Source of the DNA: Tribonema minus
Taxonomy: Eukaryota; Sar; Xanthophyceae; Tribonematales; Tribonemataceae
Assembly: GCA_017506865.1 (NCBI GenBank)
Contig: JAFCMP010000125.1
Location: 62,001-126,000, forward strand
DNA length: 64,000 nucleotides
Reading direction: 5' to 3'
A program made the position numbers and the translations under genes. Positions 32,369 to 43,005 of this stretch are shown piece after piece. The notes below the pieces were generated by a model, which was given only the letters and a program-made list of their open reading frames with translations, did no database searches and was not told where the DNA came from. Position 1 is the stretch's first letter. Every line of letters starts with the position of its first letter.

Positions 32369-34880
32369 ATGGCTCGCGCTGGCGGCGGCGGTGTAGACTC
32401 AGACAGTAGTGAGAGCGACTGCTGGGAGACTCCAGCCGCAAAGAGGAAACGGCCCAGTTCGGGGGGCTCTGCCTTAGCCTATGGCAGCAGTGATTTGGGG
32501 AACACGACCACCAGCGCCAGCAGCGCATCGCAGCGGTTGCCGATAGCCAGGAAACGCGCTGCTGCTTTGACCTTGTCCACGCTGATGAGGCCACTGCAGC
32601 TGCGTCGGACTGCTCCTCTGTCGACCCCGACGACTACGACTTCGAGTCCCCCCCCGCAAAGAAGTACACCACTAGCAAGGGCAAGGGCAGGGCCGGGCCG
32701 GCTGCCGGCGGCAGCGCCAAGGCATCGCCTGTTGCAGTGGATGTCCCTGGAGGCGCTGCCGCCGGCGCGAGCGACCCACGCAGCCCTCATTTCGAAGCTC
32801 CGTGGCTGAGAAAGATGGCCGCACTGATCGATGGGAGAGAGGCGGCCCAAGTCAAGATGAGCCAGGACCAACCGGACCTGCTGCCTGGCGAGGAGTTCCG
32901 CTGCGTGTTCGCCCACAAGCAGAACTGCCTGCATACCAACATCCTCCCCCACGACTGCCCGGCCGACGTGTACTTCGGATCGAACTTCAACCGGTTTTAC
33001 CGCATGGCCGAGGGCAAGAAGCGGTGGATCTCAAGCCTCACTCTACCCTATGGCGGGGTGTACCCGGAGGTTGGCTTCAGCTGGAAGAGGAGCCAGATCA
33101 CCCCTCAGACGCACCTCGTCATGGCCGCCATGTTCATTGGGCCAGCCCCCGAGGTCAGTGAATTCATGTAAGCGATCTGCTGGTTATGCTGTTGGAAGTT
33201 TAACATGCCAGTTGCAACAGCCACTTCGACAGGCGGCCGCTCACTTTGATTCTCACATCCACCGCCTCATCGCAGGTTCATGATGTGGACCATATCAACA
33301 GCACCAGCGGTCAGGATGCTCCAGACACGTACACGCGCCTCCTCCAGCCGTGGCAATACAACTTCGCGACAAACCAGCGGTACCTGACCGAGAAACAGAA
33401 CCGCACCAGGCCGAAGGCCATCCCGCAGGAGCAACGCGCGCAGCCCCGGCACCCTGCATACCGCAAGCCGGAGCCCGACGACCCCTGCATCGTCGGCTCG
33501 CAGTCGTTTGGAAGGACGTGCCAGTGCCGCCGGATGGACCTTGGCGCATCGAGCTCAGCAACACGGGGCACGCCCGCTACAAGGACTCCAAGAAGCTGAT
33601 CAACCAAAACCCCTACAACGAAGGCCACTACCAGGTAGTCTTCGCCGAACGGCGGGAGGACGGGACGGGGAAGCGGCAACTCACACGATCCTTCAGTGTG
33701 CACGTCATGGTGTACCAGCTTTTCCGCAGCGACCGCCCGGAGGATGGCCAGCCGCCCATGCAGTTCAAGCCTGGCACCACACGGCCGGTGTCGTCGCATG
33801 TGGTCCACCACCGCGACGGTGTGCCCAGCAACAACGACATCAGCAACCTGACCTACATCACGAGAAAGGTGCGTCCACTGGGAGGTCCATGAGGAAATGC
33901 ATAAATGGTGTTGGACAGATGTGATGTATGCACTTCTATTTGAAAATCTGAGATCAGTCTGGATGCACTTTCAAGCATTGAGAGATCATGCAAGTACATT
34001 TGTGGTAGAAACGAATCAATTGTGCGCCAGAGAACATGTGAAGTACAAAATGCATCATAAGTGTGAGGTACAAAATTGCGAAGCGAAATTAATAAGAGTA
34101 CAAAATGCATCAGTGATGCACAATGCATGTACTTTCCTGTTGCCAGATTGCAATGCAAAGAATCATGGGACCAACGTGCTCAGATCCATTTGCAGCCCGT
34201 CGATTCACATTACATAAGCACAGCTTTGCTGTGCATTCAGTTGCCGTGGTATGTGTAGCTGTTATTGATGACTTCGGACAGTGTTGCAGTTTTCACGACA
34301 TGGTGCGCTCACATAGCTCTGCAATTGTTGCTCATTGCCCCAGAAAAACGCACGCGCCGGCAACGGGGGAAGGCCACGCAGGAACGCGTCGGCGCTTGGC
34401 GAAGGCATCTACGAACGGCAGGACAGGTGCAGCGCACGCTTCAGAGCCAAGATCAACATAGACGACACGAATGAAGACGGCACTACAAGGACAATCCCCC
34501 ATACCAGGTGTTTCCAGACCCTGAAGGAGGCGCAGGCATGGCGGAGGGAGATGCAGATCACCCATGGCTATGGTCTTGAAGCTCACACGCACGGCGGCGG
34601 CGGCGGCGCCATGAGCTCTAGCGGCGGGGGAGCCAGTGGGGGGGGGAGCGCTGAGGGCGGCGGCGGCGGCGGCGGCAGCAGCGGTGCCGCCAGCAGCAGC
34701 CCCGGAGACGCTGGCGGCAGCGGCGGCGGAGCAGGTGGTGTAGCCCGCGGGGGCCCTGGAGAGGCCGGCCGCGGCGGCGGCGGCGGTGGCAGCAGCGGCG
34801 CAGCTGCTGCTGGCGCCGCAGCGCCCGCGAGCAACGGGCGGCGCTGTTGGATGGTGGAGCGGGGGTGGCGGCGCAGGTGA
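32369..34880 (+). CDS. HNH / NUMOD4-HNH / AP2-like DNA-binding protein, frames disturbed
   Basis: Starts at ATG 32369 with an acidic Ser-rich leader. The conserved part reads in a different frame from about 32600 (DDYDFESPPAKK), so an unplaced intron or lesion lies between. Segment 1 ends GPAPE at 33153, spliced to 33276 as EVHDVDHINST, then YNFATNQRYLTEKQNRTR: an HNH-like D-H-x-N...N pattern. Near 33500 the frame shifts by one base. Segment 2 has WKDVPVPPDGPWRIELSNTG (NUMOD4-like), then HHRDGVPSNNDISNLTYIT, a clear HNH motif, with a donor at about 33868. After a GCCCCAG acceptor (about 34343) comes KNARAGNGGRPRR and an AP2-like GIYERQDRCSARFRAKI ... FQTLKEAQAWRREM. The tail is Gly-rich. This layout is typical of homing-endonuclease-derived genes; it may be a decaying selfish gene or a domesticated regulator. 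Confidence 0.6.
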
Positions 34881-35140
34881 TGTAGCGCGCGGGGGCCCTG
34901 GAGAGGCCGGCCGCGGCGGCGGCGGAGGCGGCGGCAGCGGCGCCGCAGCGCCTGCGAGCCCCGGCGGCGCGCTGTTGGATGGTGGAGCGGCGGCAGCCCG
35001 GCGTGACGCAGCGGCGGCGGCGCGGCGTGACGCAGCAGCGGGCAGGGCGGCGTGGCGTCGCGGCGGGTAGCGCAGCGTGGCGTGACGCAGCAGCGGGCAG
35101 CGGCGTGGCGCGTGCGGCGTGATGCAGCAGCGGCGGCGCA
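34738..35140. repeat. GC-rich tandem repeats at the 3' end of the HNH gene
   Basis: A block of about 145 bp containing CGCGGGGGCCCTGGAGAGGC occurs at about 34746 and 34887. It duplicates the Gly-rich tail, and the two copies are in different frames. Right of it, 34998-35140 holds short repeats built from GGCGTGACGCAGCAGCGGG. Confidence 0.8.
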
Positions 35141-36223
35141 GCGCAGCGTTACGCGGCAGCACCACGGCAACTATGGCGCAATGGATCTGCAGCAGTGCCG
35201 CTACTGCAGCAGTCGCGCGTTGTTGTGGTGGAAGCAGCAAAGCATGCGGCCGCAGCAAGTACTGCATCGGCCCCGCTGCAACTTCTGCCTGCCAGCGCTG
35301 GACAATTGGGGTGAACCCACAGTGAGATTTTGGGCACTGGAGCTTTTGGGGGTGACAATGTGTGCACATTTGAATTGTTGAGCAGTCAGTGTTTGGCAGC
35401 CGAGCACTACGGTGTTTTGGCAGCAGCTGTAGCACTGTCATCTTGCTGACAAGATAGCGCTGGTGCCGCCTTGGGTGTTTAGCTTGAGAATTGGTTGACC
35501 GACCTGGAGCCACATGCTGGCACAGTGCAGGTACACTTGAAAGACTTGTGGGATTGCGTAGACGTGTGTGTATCTGCACTCACGGGCATTCATGCCATGG
35601 CAGCAGGGATTGAGCAAAGAGTAGATTTGAGATGGCATCACACATGATCCAGGGTGCGCATGTGCAAATGCAACTTCAAGTCAAGACCAAAATGGTGTTC
35701 TGTGCCAATGTATCTGCACATGCATGCAATTCATGAAGTTAGCATGCCCGCTCAACAGCATTGATGTCAGAATTGATGCACTTGCACTGATGACTGTGGC
35801 GTGGAGTGGTTCTGTCGCACACAGTTTGACAACATCTGCAAGTTTGCGGACATGCATGCTTTGATTTATAATGCTGTTGTGGTCAGCTGACCATTCGACG
35901 CCATGTTCGCATATATATAACCTTGTCATTGACTCAGAGGTGCATTCACAGCAGTGCTCTCCTGCATTTATTTATAATAAATGAATGTGAAAGCAGCAGG
36001 CTCTATCATGTGACGGTCGTTTGGACAAGCATGTATTTCATAAACATTAGACAGCTGTGGTCAGAATACATTCATGCACTCATACTCATTGGCATGAACT
36101 CATACTCATGGCTTTGCAGCGAAGTTCTGGTACACCACCCAAGAGTTGAACTTGAATTCATTATTAGCGTGGCATTGCTGACTAAGCGCGGGACGCAGCC
36201 GTCTTACCCAACAGCTCACCAGC
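34881..36223. other. Intergenic region before the plastid-protein gene
   Basis: After the GC repeats, 35200-36200 is AT-richer and shows no supported exon. It should include the promoter of the gene at 36224. A TATATATAA stretch at 35911-35920 is the only TATA-like word, about 300 bp from the start codon, so its role is uncertain. Confidence 0.4.
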
Positions 36224-39200
36224 ATGGCGCCCACCAACATCCTCGCCACGGTAGTGCTCGTGGCTTGCGGAGCACATGGCTTCGCCCCAAGTGCCGCACT
36301 ACCCGCGGCTCTGGCGCGCCCCGCGACTAGTTCCCTCAGCATGGCCTACATGTGAGTACGATCATACGTGGCCGGCAATCGCGCTGTGGCAACTGGACTC
36401 TCCTCTGCTCTGACTTGGTAGCATCTCCTTTTTGCTTTCGGCCTCACCATGGTGCACCCTGTTCTGCAGCCCCGATGGCCTCACCCCAGAGCAGTGGAAA
36501 GTCATCAAGGAGAAGGAGCAGGAAAAGGCTAGCAAGAACCTGGGCAGAGTGGGTGCGACGAGCTTTAAATCCCGCTCGTTCCAGGTACGTGCTGCTGCTC
36601 TTCTGACCCTGCTGCGATGGCTTGCTTCTGAAACGGTGGCCTCCTGTATGGTTATGCGATTGCATGTAACAAGCGACACTTGCGTGCATTTTGCGTGCAG
36701 TATTGCGTGCGCTTAGGAGCTGTAGGTATGTCATTACGCATTGCTATGCAAACCATCACGATTAAAGTGAGTTGGGTGTATCGAGCTCACGCTGCCTAAG
36801 AAGCTCTGCTGAAATTAGCGAGACAGCAAGGGAGCTGTGCATGTTTGCAATGCTTCCCTTCACCCACGCCAAACGGCCACGGCATCTCATTCTGCATATG
36901 AATCAACAGCACTTGTGCAGTGGCAAATCTACTCGAGCAGGAGAGCCACAAGCCACAGCGAGCCGCACAACAACTCAACGTGCATGGCAGTCGCTCCGTT
37001 CGCTGCCACTGAGGGCGCTGTAGCAATGCCTTCATCATCAACATTCTCTGCGCAGTGCTGTGGGAGCGAGCCATGTGCTCGTGTGTCCGGTTTTGGCTCG
37101 CATGTGCCACCTGCAGACAAGTTGTTGATACTCACAGTCGCTTGTCCCTCTGCCGCGTGTGTCGCTGTTCACTGCGCTGTTCTTCCGTGTGCAGGCTTGG
37201 CAGGAGGCGATGGAAAGAGGAGAAGGTGAGCGGGGGTATTGTAATTTGCCTCTAGGTATCTCTACAAAAAAACGGGTGCTGCAGGAGTCTGGTTTACTGC
37301 TGCAAATTCAGTTCAGGACAACATTGCTTAAGTGTTGTGGCGATTTCTAGGCAGCGCTCTCTTAAAGCCCGTCGCACAGGCCCTCCTGACGCTTCGCACA
37401 GTGTCCAGCGTCGCCCCTGCTTCAGCACCCCTTTAAGCGCTTCACCTTGGAGAAATTTGGCTCAGCACTGCGGTTACGGTTCATGTTCACATCAGTCAAT
37501 AAGTGCTGCAACCTCACACGTAGTGCTCTCTCAAAACCTATTGCACACCTCACACGGTGTTCAGCGTCGCCCCTGCTTCAGCACCCCTTTGGTACTTTGG
37601 TGCTTAACTCAGGATAGGCATGTACCCCGCGAGCTTACCTCAGTACATCCGACAGTGAATCTGTATCCATATGAAAACGAATCAAAAGATCGTAGAGCTC
37701 TAGGTGACAACACATATATTTTTTGTGCCTTGCATCGGGCTACATGTTTGAGTGTCAGTAGGAGTGGTCTGCGAGCTGTGCCAGCCATGTGGACGCTGCC
37801 GCTTCGCTGCTGCCAGCGAGCAGCGCTGCGAGCGCTCCAGTGCTGCCCCCCTCAACACGATGCAGCGCTGGCACATGCAGGTGCGGTCGGCAGCAGCTGC
37901 CGCTGGGTATGCACCGCGAGCAGCTTCTGATGCAGTGACTGTGAAGCACAACACGCACGGCATGCCCGGCAGCGATTGTACCGCGAACGATTCCTAAAGT
38001 ATTTACCCGTTTACGCGCACAGAACACACATGGCATGCTCTGAATTGAGTGTATCACCACCAACGGACCTTTTTCAATCTAGTCACCCATGTATGCGCAC
38101 CGCCGGTGGTGTGTTATGTATACGCGCAGGCGGTCACCTGTTCCCCGTGGACCCCGTTAAGGTCAAGCGCGGCGAGATCCCCCTGAGCAAGGTGCCCTAC
38201 ATGCAGCGCGGCGGGTCGTGGGACGACGAGGACCTCGTCAAGAAGGTACAAATGTGGCCGTGATGGGTCCTGCTACAACTGTTGGTCAGAGCACCTTGGA
38301 CCTGAGTTTGTGTCAGAGTGAGGGTTAGGGTTAGGGTCAGGGTCAGGGTTAGGGTTGCGCGCTGTTTCAAGTGCGCGGCGCGTATGGCTGCAATGAGTCC
38401 TGCTATGACTGGTGCTTAGAGTGCCTTGGCCTCCGGGTTTGTGTCAGAGTGCGGGATAAGGTTAGGGTTAGGTTTAGCGCGCTCTTTCAAGGCAGCGCGC
38501 GCTGGCTCGGAGTGGTGCGCGGCGCCTACGGCTGTCATGAGTCATGCTATGACTGTTGGTTGGACTGCGTTCGCCTATGTTGACTCGGCCAAGGCGTCGA
38601 CGTAATTTCCGCTAGCGTCGAAGCGCGACTCCATCGTGGGCGGCGCCGGCGTCCGTCAGCTTTTGACGCGAAGACCCAATTGCGGTGCCGAGCTGTTGCA
38701 TTGGCGCGTCAGCGCGAGCGACATACGCCCTACGCTTTGTGTCAGGGTTAGGGTTAGGGTCAGGGTCAGGGTTAGGGTTAGGTTAGCGCTGTTTAGAAGG
38801 CGGCGAGCGCTGAGTGTGATTGCGAGTGAGTGCTGCGGAGCTGCTGCGATAAGCAAGACTAGGGTAAGGGTTGGCTGAGGTCTGGTCAGGGTAGGGTTTG
38901 GGTTCGGTGACGATTAGGGCGGAATCAGCCCCAGGCTGACATCAGTTGCCCACCGAGTGCTCAGTGAGGCGCACGCCCGAATGCACTTCACGATAGCAGT
39001 GGTGCTGCTTTGAATGAAGCCAATGCAAGGCGGTGCGGTGAGCAGTGGGCGCATGTGCAGGGTTTTCGCAGCAGCTGAACGCGTTTGTTTTAAAGTTTCA
39101 AGCTTTACCCCCCCCGCATCTGCGTTAATGCTTTATGAGCATCGCTCATCTCCTAACGCACCGACCTGATCGGGACTGTGCCCTGGCAATCTGCACACGT

Positions 39201-40949
39201 GCCACAGGAGAAGGGCATCAAGAAGAAGGAGTGGAGCCCTCTGGACAAGGCATACGCTACCGGCGGGGAGCGCGCGAACCAGGTGCATACATGTGGCGCG
39301 TTTGCTGCATACAGAAATAGCGCATGTTCGCTGCATACATGCATATATTCACTCAGGCTTATGGGCTCATGTACAGGGGGAAACGCTAGTCTATGAGCTT
39401 GCGGCATGTGCAATCTCTACGCCGCTGCCCACCATCACGTGCAACGGCCACAGAATGCACTGGCTCCTGCAATGCTGCCGTGCGCAAGTTGTAGGTCATG
39501 TTGTTTAACAAAACGTTTGAATAATGACGCTGAGATTGTACCCCAGTGGAGTGCGAAGCCATGTACGGGTCTACACACACTGGTTTCAGGAGAATGGCCC
39601 TCCCTGGCTAGTGAAGTCCACAGTCTGTCGAACTGCAATCACAGCGAGCAGCTGTACAATGGGAAACTCGTAATGTGCGGTATTCAGGCCTCTAGCGTGT
39701 GTGATGTCAAGCAATCATACAAGCCGAGCGCGGGTGCTACCGTTCGTGGCGGTGACGCCCTTAGGCAGCGTCACATCACGAGCGCGGCCTGCACATCATA
39801 CAAGTCTACACAGCGCAGGTGCTGCTGGTTGTGGCGGTGACGCTCCCAGGCGGCGTGACGTGGCAGCACGAGCGCGGCCTACGTTTCTTACGCTCTCCGA
39901 CCTCGCCTGCGCTACTTCAACTGAGACTTCAACTGAGACTTCAACTGAGATTTCAGTTGTGGAGAGTTGCCTGGCACGCCAGCGTAATCCGGAACGTGCC
40001 GTCAGCAAAGCTGTTGGGCACAGCGCTAGCCCGCAGAGCAGCCACTGCTGGCACTTTGACGCGCACACCAAAGCTGCATGCGCGGAACAATCAATCCGCC
40101 CATGTTAGTTATCGAAGCGTTGACAGCACTGCTTGTTTTGATGATTGCCATGCCCCCCTTACTTAAACTGCAGTATTACTGTCAAACATCTCGCGCTGCA
40201 GCAGCAACTTGCCCTGATGTTGCTGATTTCATGTGTTGCTGGTTCCATGTCCACGTACAAAGAAAGCTGCCATGTAACCGTCATAAGCTGATCTCATGCA
40301 ACCGCCGCGTCTCTCTGCAGTCAATCAACATCAAGGTGTTCATCTTGTTCAGCTGCGCGGTATTAACCTGCCCCAACGTCGCTGACCTCATGTCACCACA
40401 TACCAAGAAAGCTGCCATGTAACCCTCATGAACTGATTTCATGTAACCGCCGCATCTCGCGTCCACAGTCGATCAACATCTTTGGGCGCGGCGCCAACCT
40501 GCCCTGGAATGGCCGGGCCGCATTCAAGGACCCCAAGGCCATTGACCCCCTTAAGGAGCAGGCCAAGTGGAAGCGCGCCACCTCTGTGAGTGCGCGCTCT
40601 TGTCCTCTACACGTACTGTAAAGTGCAGCGACCGATCGCTGGTGATGAACCGTAATGTATTGCCATTGTCCCCCTGCGTTTTGATGGCTGCAGAAGCAGG
40701 AGATGCAGCTATGGGCCTGTCAACCACATGTACATGTGTCTCATACGCAAGGTAGCTATAGCTGATTGCCGCTGCTGCCCCCTTGCCCCCCCCCCCCCCC
40801 CCCCCCCCCCTTGCCCAGCCGCTCCCCCCAACAAGATGGCCCTCGCACGCGTCGAGAAAGAGAAGGCCAAGCTGGAGGCGGAGCGCCTCAAGAAGGAGCA
40901 GGCCCTCAGCCCGACGCTCAAGGAGAACAAGCGCTTCTTCCTCTTCTGA
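36224..40949 (+). CDS. Plastid-targeted protein of unknown function, seven exons
   Basis: Exons: 36224-36351, 36470-36584, 37195-37225, 38130-38245, 39208-39282, 40469-40585, 40836-40949; sum 696 nt (231 aa), all in phase. The N-terminus (APTNILATVVLVACGAHGFA) is a signal peptide with a GFAP cleavage region as in secondary-plastid proteins. The mature part reads YIPDGLTPEQWKVIKEKE, VGATSFKSRSFQAWQEAMERGEG, HLFPVDPVKVKRGEIPLSKV, PYMQRGGSWDDEDLVKK, LDKAYATGGERANQ, INIFGRGANLPWNGRAAFKD and a charged helix ending KENKRFFLF. I recall similar proteins in diatoms and haptophytes but cannot name a function. The exon 7 start is chosen for phase; the better-looking CCCAG site at 40818 would break it. 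Introns are large and full of repeats. Confidence 0.75.
36890..37363 (+). repeat. Segmental duplication copy B (native position, contains exon 3)
   Basis: Near-identical to 30872-31342. Here the 31-nt exon (37195-37225) lies in the right place between exons 2 and 4, so this is the probable source copy. Confidence 0.95.
37353..37610 (+). repeat. Tandem repeat in intron 3 of the plastid gene
   Basis: GT.CAGCGTCGCCCCTGCTTCAGCACCCCTTT occurs at about 37401 and 37559, preceded in both by GCTCTCT.AAA and a CGCACA.TC-like stretch. The offset is about 160 bp. Confidence 0.8.
38230..38560 (+). repeat. Repeats of the exon 4 donor region with telomere-like inserts
   Basis: The used donor (CAAGAAG then GTACAAATGTGGCCGTGATGGG) is followed by two diverged copies near 38371 (CAAGTGCGCGGCGCG...ATGAGTCCTGC) and 38513 (GGAGTGGTGCGCGGCGCC...ATGAGTCATGC). 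The first two units carry GTTTGTGTCAGAGTG followed by AGGGTTAGGG-type repeats. Period is about 126-142 bp. Confidence 0.7.
38316..38910 (+). repeat. Interstitial TTAGGG-like repeats
   Basis: AGGGTTAGGGTTAGGGTCAGGG-type arrays, cut here into shorter words, occur at about 38316-38356, 38455-38475, 38742-38788 and 38864-38905. TTAGGG and TCAGGG units are mixed. They match a TTAGGG-type telomere repeat, but lie inside an intron. Confidence 0.9.
39895..39960. repeat. 12-bp minisatellite ACTTCAACTGAG
   Basis: Three units of ACTTCAACTGAG plus a diverged fourth (ATTTCAGTTG) lie in intron 5 of the plastid gene. Confidence 0.9.
40160..40520 (+). repeat. Tandem copies of exon 6 acceptor edge of the plastid gene, three copies
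   Basis: The used acceptor at 40468 (CCACAG then TCGATCAACATC) has upstream copies at 40320 (CTGCAG then TCAATCAACATCAAG) and 40173 (CTGCAG then TATTACTGTCAAACATC). Each is followed by CC.AAC.TGCCC-like exon sequence, and GAAAGCTGCCATGTAACC lies at 40262 and 40407. The period is about 147 bp. Confidence 0.9.
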
Positions 40950-43005
40950 GCCTCATCGACGTGGATTGTGGCGTTGAGCCGTGTCACCACGGTGGTGACA
41001 CCCACGGGGGCACGCACCCCCCCCCGCCTGGCCCCTTCGCGCGCCCCCCTCCCCCACCCCTTTTTGTAGGGACTGTTGCGAGGGGGCGCCGAAGCGACGC
41101 CAAAGCTGGAATTTTGACAACTTGAAGTTGAGCAGAGCCCCCGCAGCGGGTATCTGCGCTGCACAAAACGCACCGCGCACTGCACGTTGGTTGCAACCGA
41201 GGTTTCGGCGGCGCGCCGGCACGGCGCTGTGTCGATGGGCACACACGCGCACGCACATGTTATCTTATTATGATGGAATTTTTTACGCCGGCACTGGGCG
41301 CTCCCCCCCACCTTGTTTTGACACAAACCTTCATAGGCTAGCGGACACGTTGTTTGACTGGTCCAATGAATTTTGTTTCATGCTCAAGCTACGCGCCATT
41401 TTATGCTGCTGCGCTGTCTGCTGCTGTTTGTGAGCTTGCATGCATGCATGCTTGGTGTGGTGCATGTGATCATTGGCAGTTCAACTGTACTGTCGGGCGC
41501 TGCGTAGCCGCTGTCGTCTGTGCGCAGTGCGCATCCATGGCATCGAATTGGATCACGATGATGGTGATGTGTATAGCCCTTCCTGTGCGACACACATGAA
41601 CATGGCCCTGATATGCCGTGCTGCCCCACTGGCCATAATACCGCAATGCTCAGCAGAGCAAACGCAAATTTATGCAACGCCCCTCTGAATGTATGACACA
41701 CGCTGACCCGCACGGGGCCAGGCAACACTTTTGCATGCGTCTGTGATCCAGGGTAGTGCAGGTGTGCCTGTTGGTAGCATAGCGTCACATTGCTAGCCTG
41801 TGCATGTCAACGCGTGAATGATCACCTGTGCATTGTGTGAAGGCCAATCCATTGTATGACAATGGCGACATTAGTATGTCAGGTGCACCACCAAACTCCT
41901 GCCAATAGTGTTCTGTCGAGCGGCTGACATTGTGACGCACAGACTTTGCTGGTCGACTAACATCAAGAAATTGGATATCCCCCCTGTGCTAGCCAGATGC
42001 CCTTGTGCTTGACTCTGGTAGTCAGGTCATTATAGCGGCTGGAAGCAAAAGTGCTGCGCAAATGGGTGCTGTGTGCGGAAACGCGAGCAATGGCAGGCAC
42101 ATGTGTCCCCGCATACCATTCGCATACACATAAATCAAGCTTCATACTTCGAACTTCATCATGTATATGCAGGTAACTCAACAGTGGCGCTCAGCAAAGC
42201 GGCGCGGTTTCCCGTACGCATTGCACGCCGAGAAGTGCCTCAGTGATCTGCACATCCAGCACGGCTTGCCATCATTCATAGATCCAGTCCTCGTTCAACT
42301 CATAATGATTCAATCCCATACATGCAGCGCAATGACAGAAAACAAAGGACTGAACAACAACCGTCACGGCCGCCCTGACGCAGGCCTTTGTCAGCCAGCA
42401 CACACAGTTGTCGGCGGCCCAGGTGGTGCCATACTTGAGGCACTGGCTGATCAGGTCTTCTGCAGCCAGCACGAAAAGCGAGAGTCACAAGGAGGCACTG
42501 CAGTGGAGTTGAAGCAGCCCGTGCGTGCATTCCAGTCGCCACAATCATCGCCATTCACACACGTCTCACGCGCCGCGCGCTGCCGACAGGACCTGTGAGG
42601 ACTGAGATGCCCTCACATCACGTCATCGTGCTGTGCCGGCTCAAATGCACTCAGCACACCACTTCTCTAAGCGTGTGCGTGCGCGGCGTTAAGGCGACCG
42701 TTGCGCCGCTGCCGCCAGGGAGCGTCACGCAGGCGCCGCCGCAGCTGTCGATTCTGCTGGGCGTCGCGGCGCTGCCTCCGCCGCCGCGAGATTATCTACA
42801 CGCGCACGTACGCACGCTTCCGCGGCCGATTGCCTTGCCCGTGGTTGAACTCGTAGCAGACGCGACCGCGTGTTCGCGCCGCTCCCCTACCCCGCGCTTT
42901 GAAACGCTCGCGCATGACACCAGTACGTGAGCCGATCGCGCGCTGCACGCCAGCTGTTAGCAGCGCTCTGCAGCGTGTCGGAGGCCGTCTGACGGCATTA
43001 CAAGA
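40950..43005. other. Intergenic region between convergent plastid gene and GANP
   Basis: About 2 kb without a supported gene. A CAACTTGAAGTTGAGC motif lies at 41119-41135, shortly after the plastid-gene stop. The rest is mid-GC unique DNA. Frames at 42595-42930 and 41122-41433 lack recognisable domains. Confidence 0.5.

Noticed and set aside
38316-38910. Chromosome end or telomere at this point
   Set aside because: The TTAGGG-like arrays are short, degenerate, and flanked on both sides by in-phase exons of one gene.
40819-40835. CCCAG acceptor at 40818 for the last plastid-gene exon
   Set aside because: It would put the KENKRFFLF end out of phase with exon 6; the AACAAG site before 40836 keeps phase, though its context is weaker.
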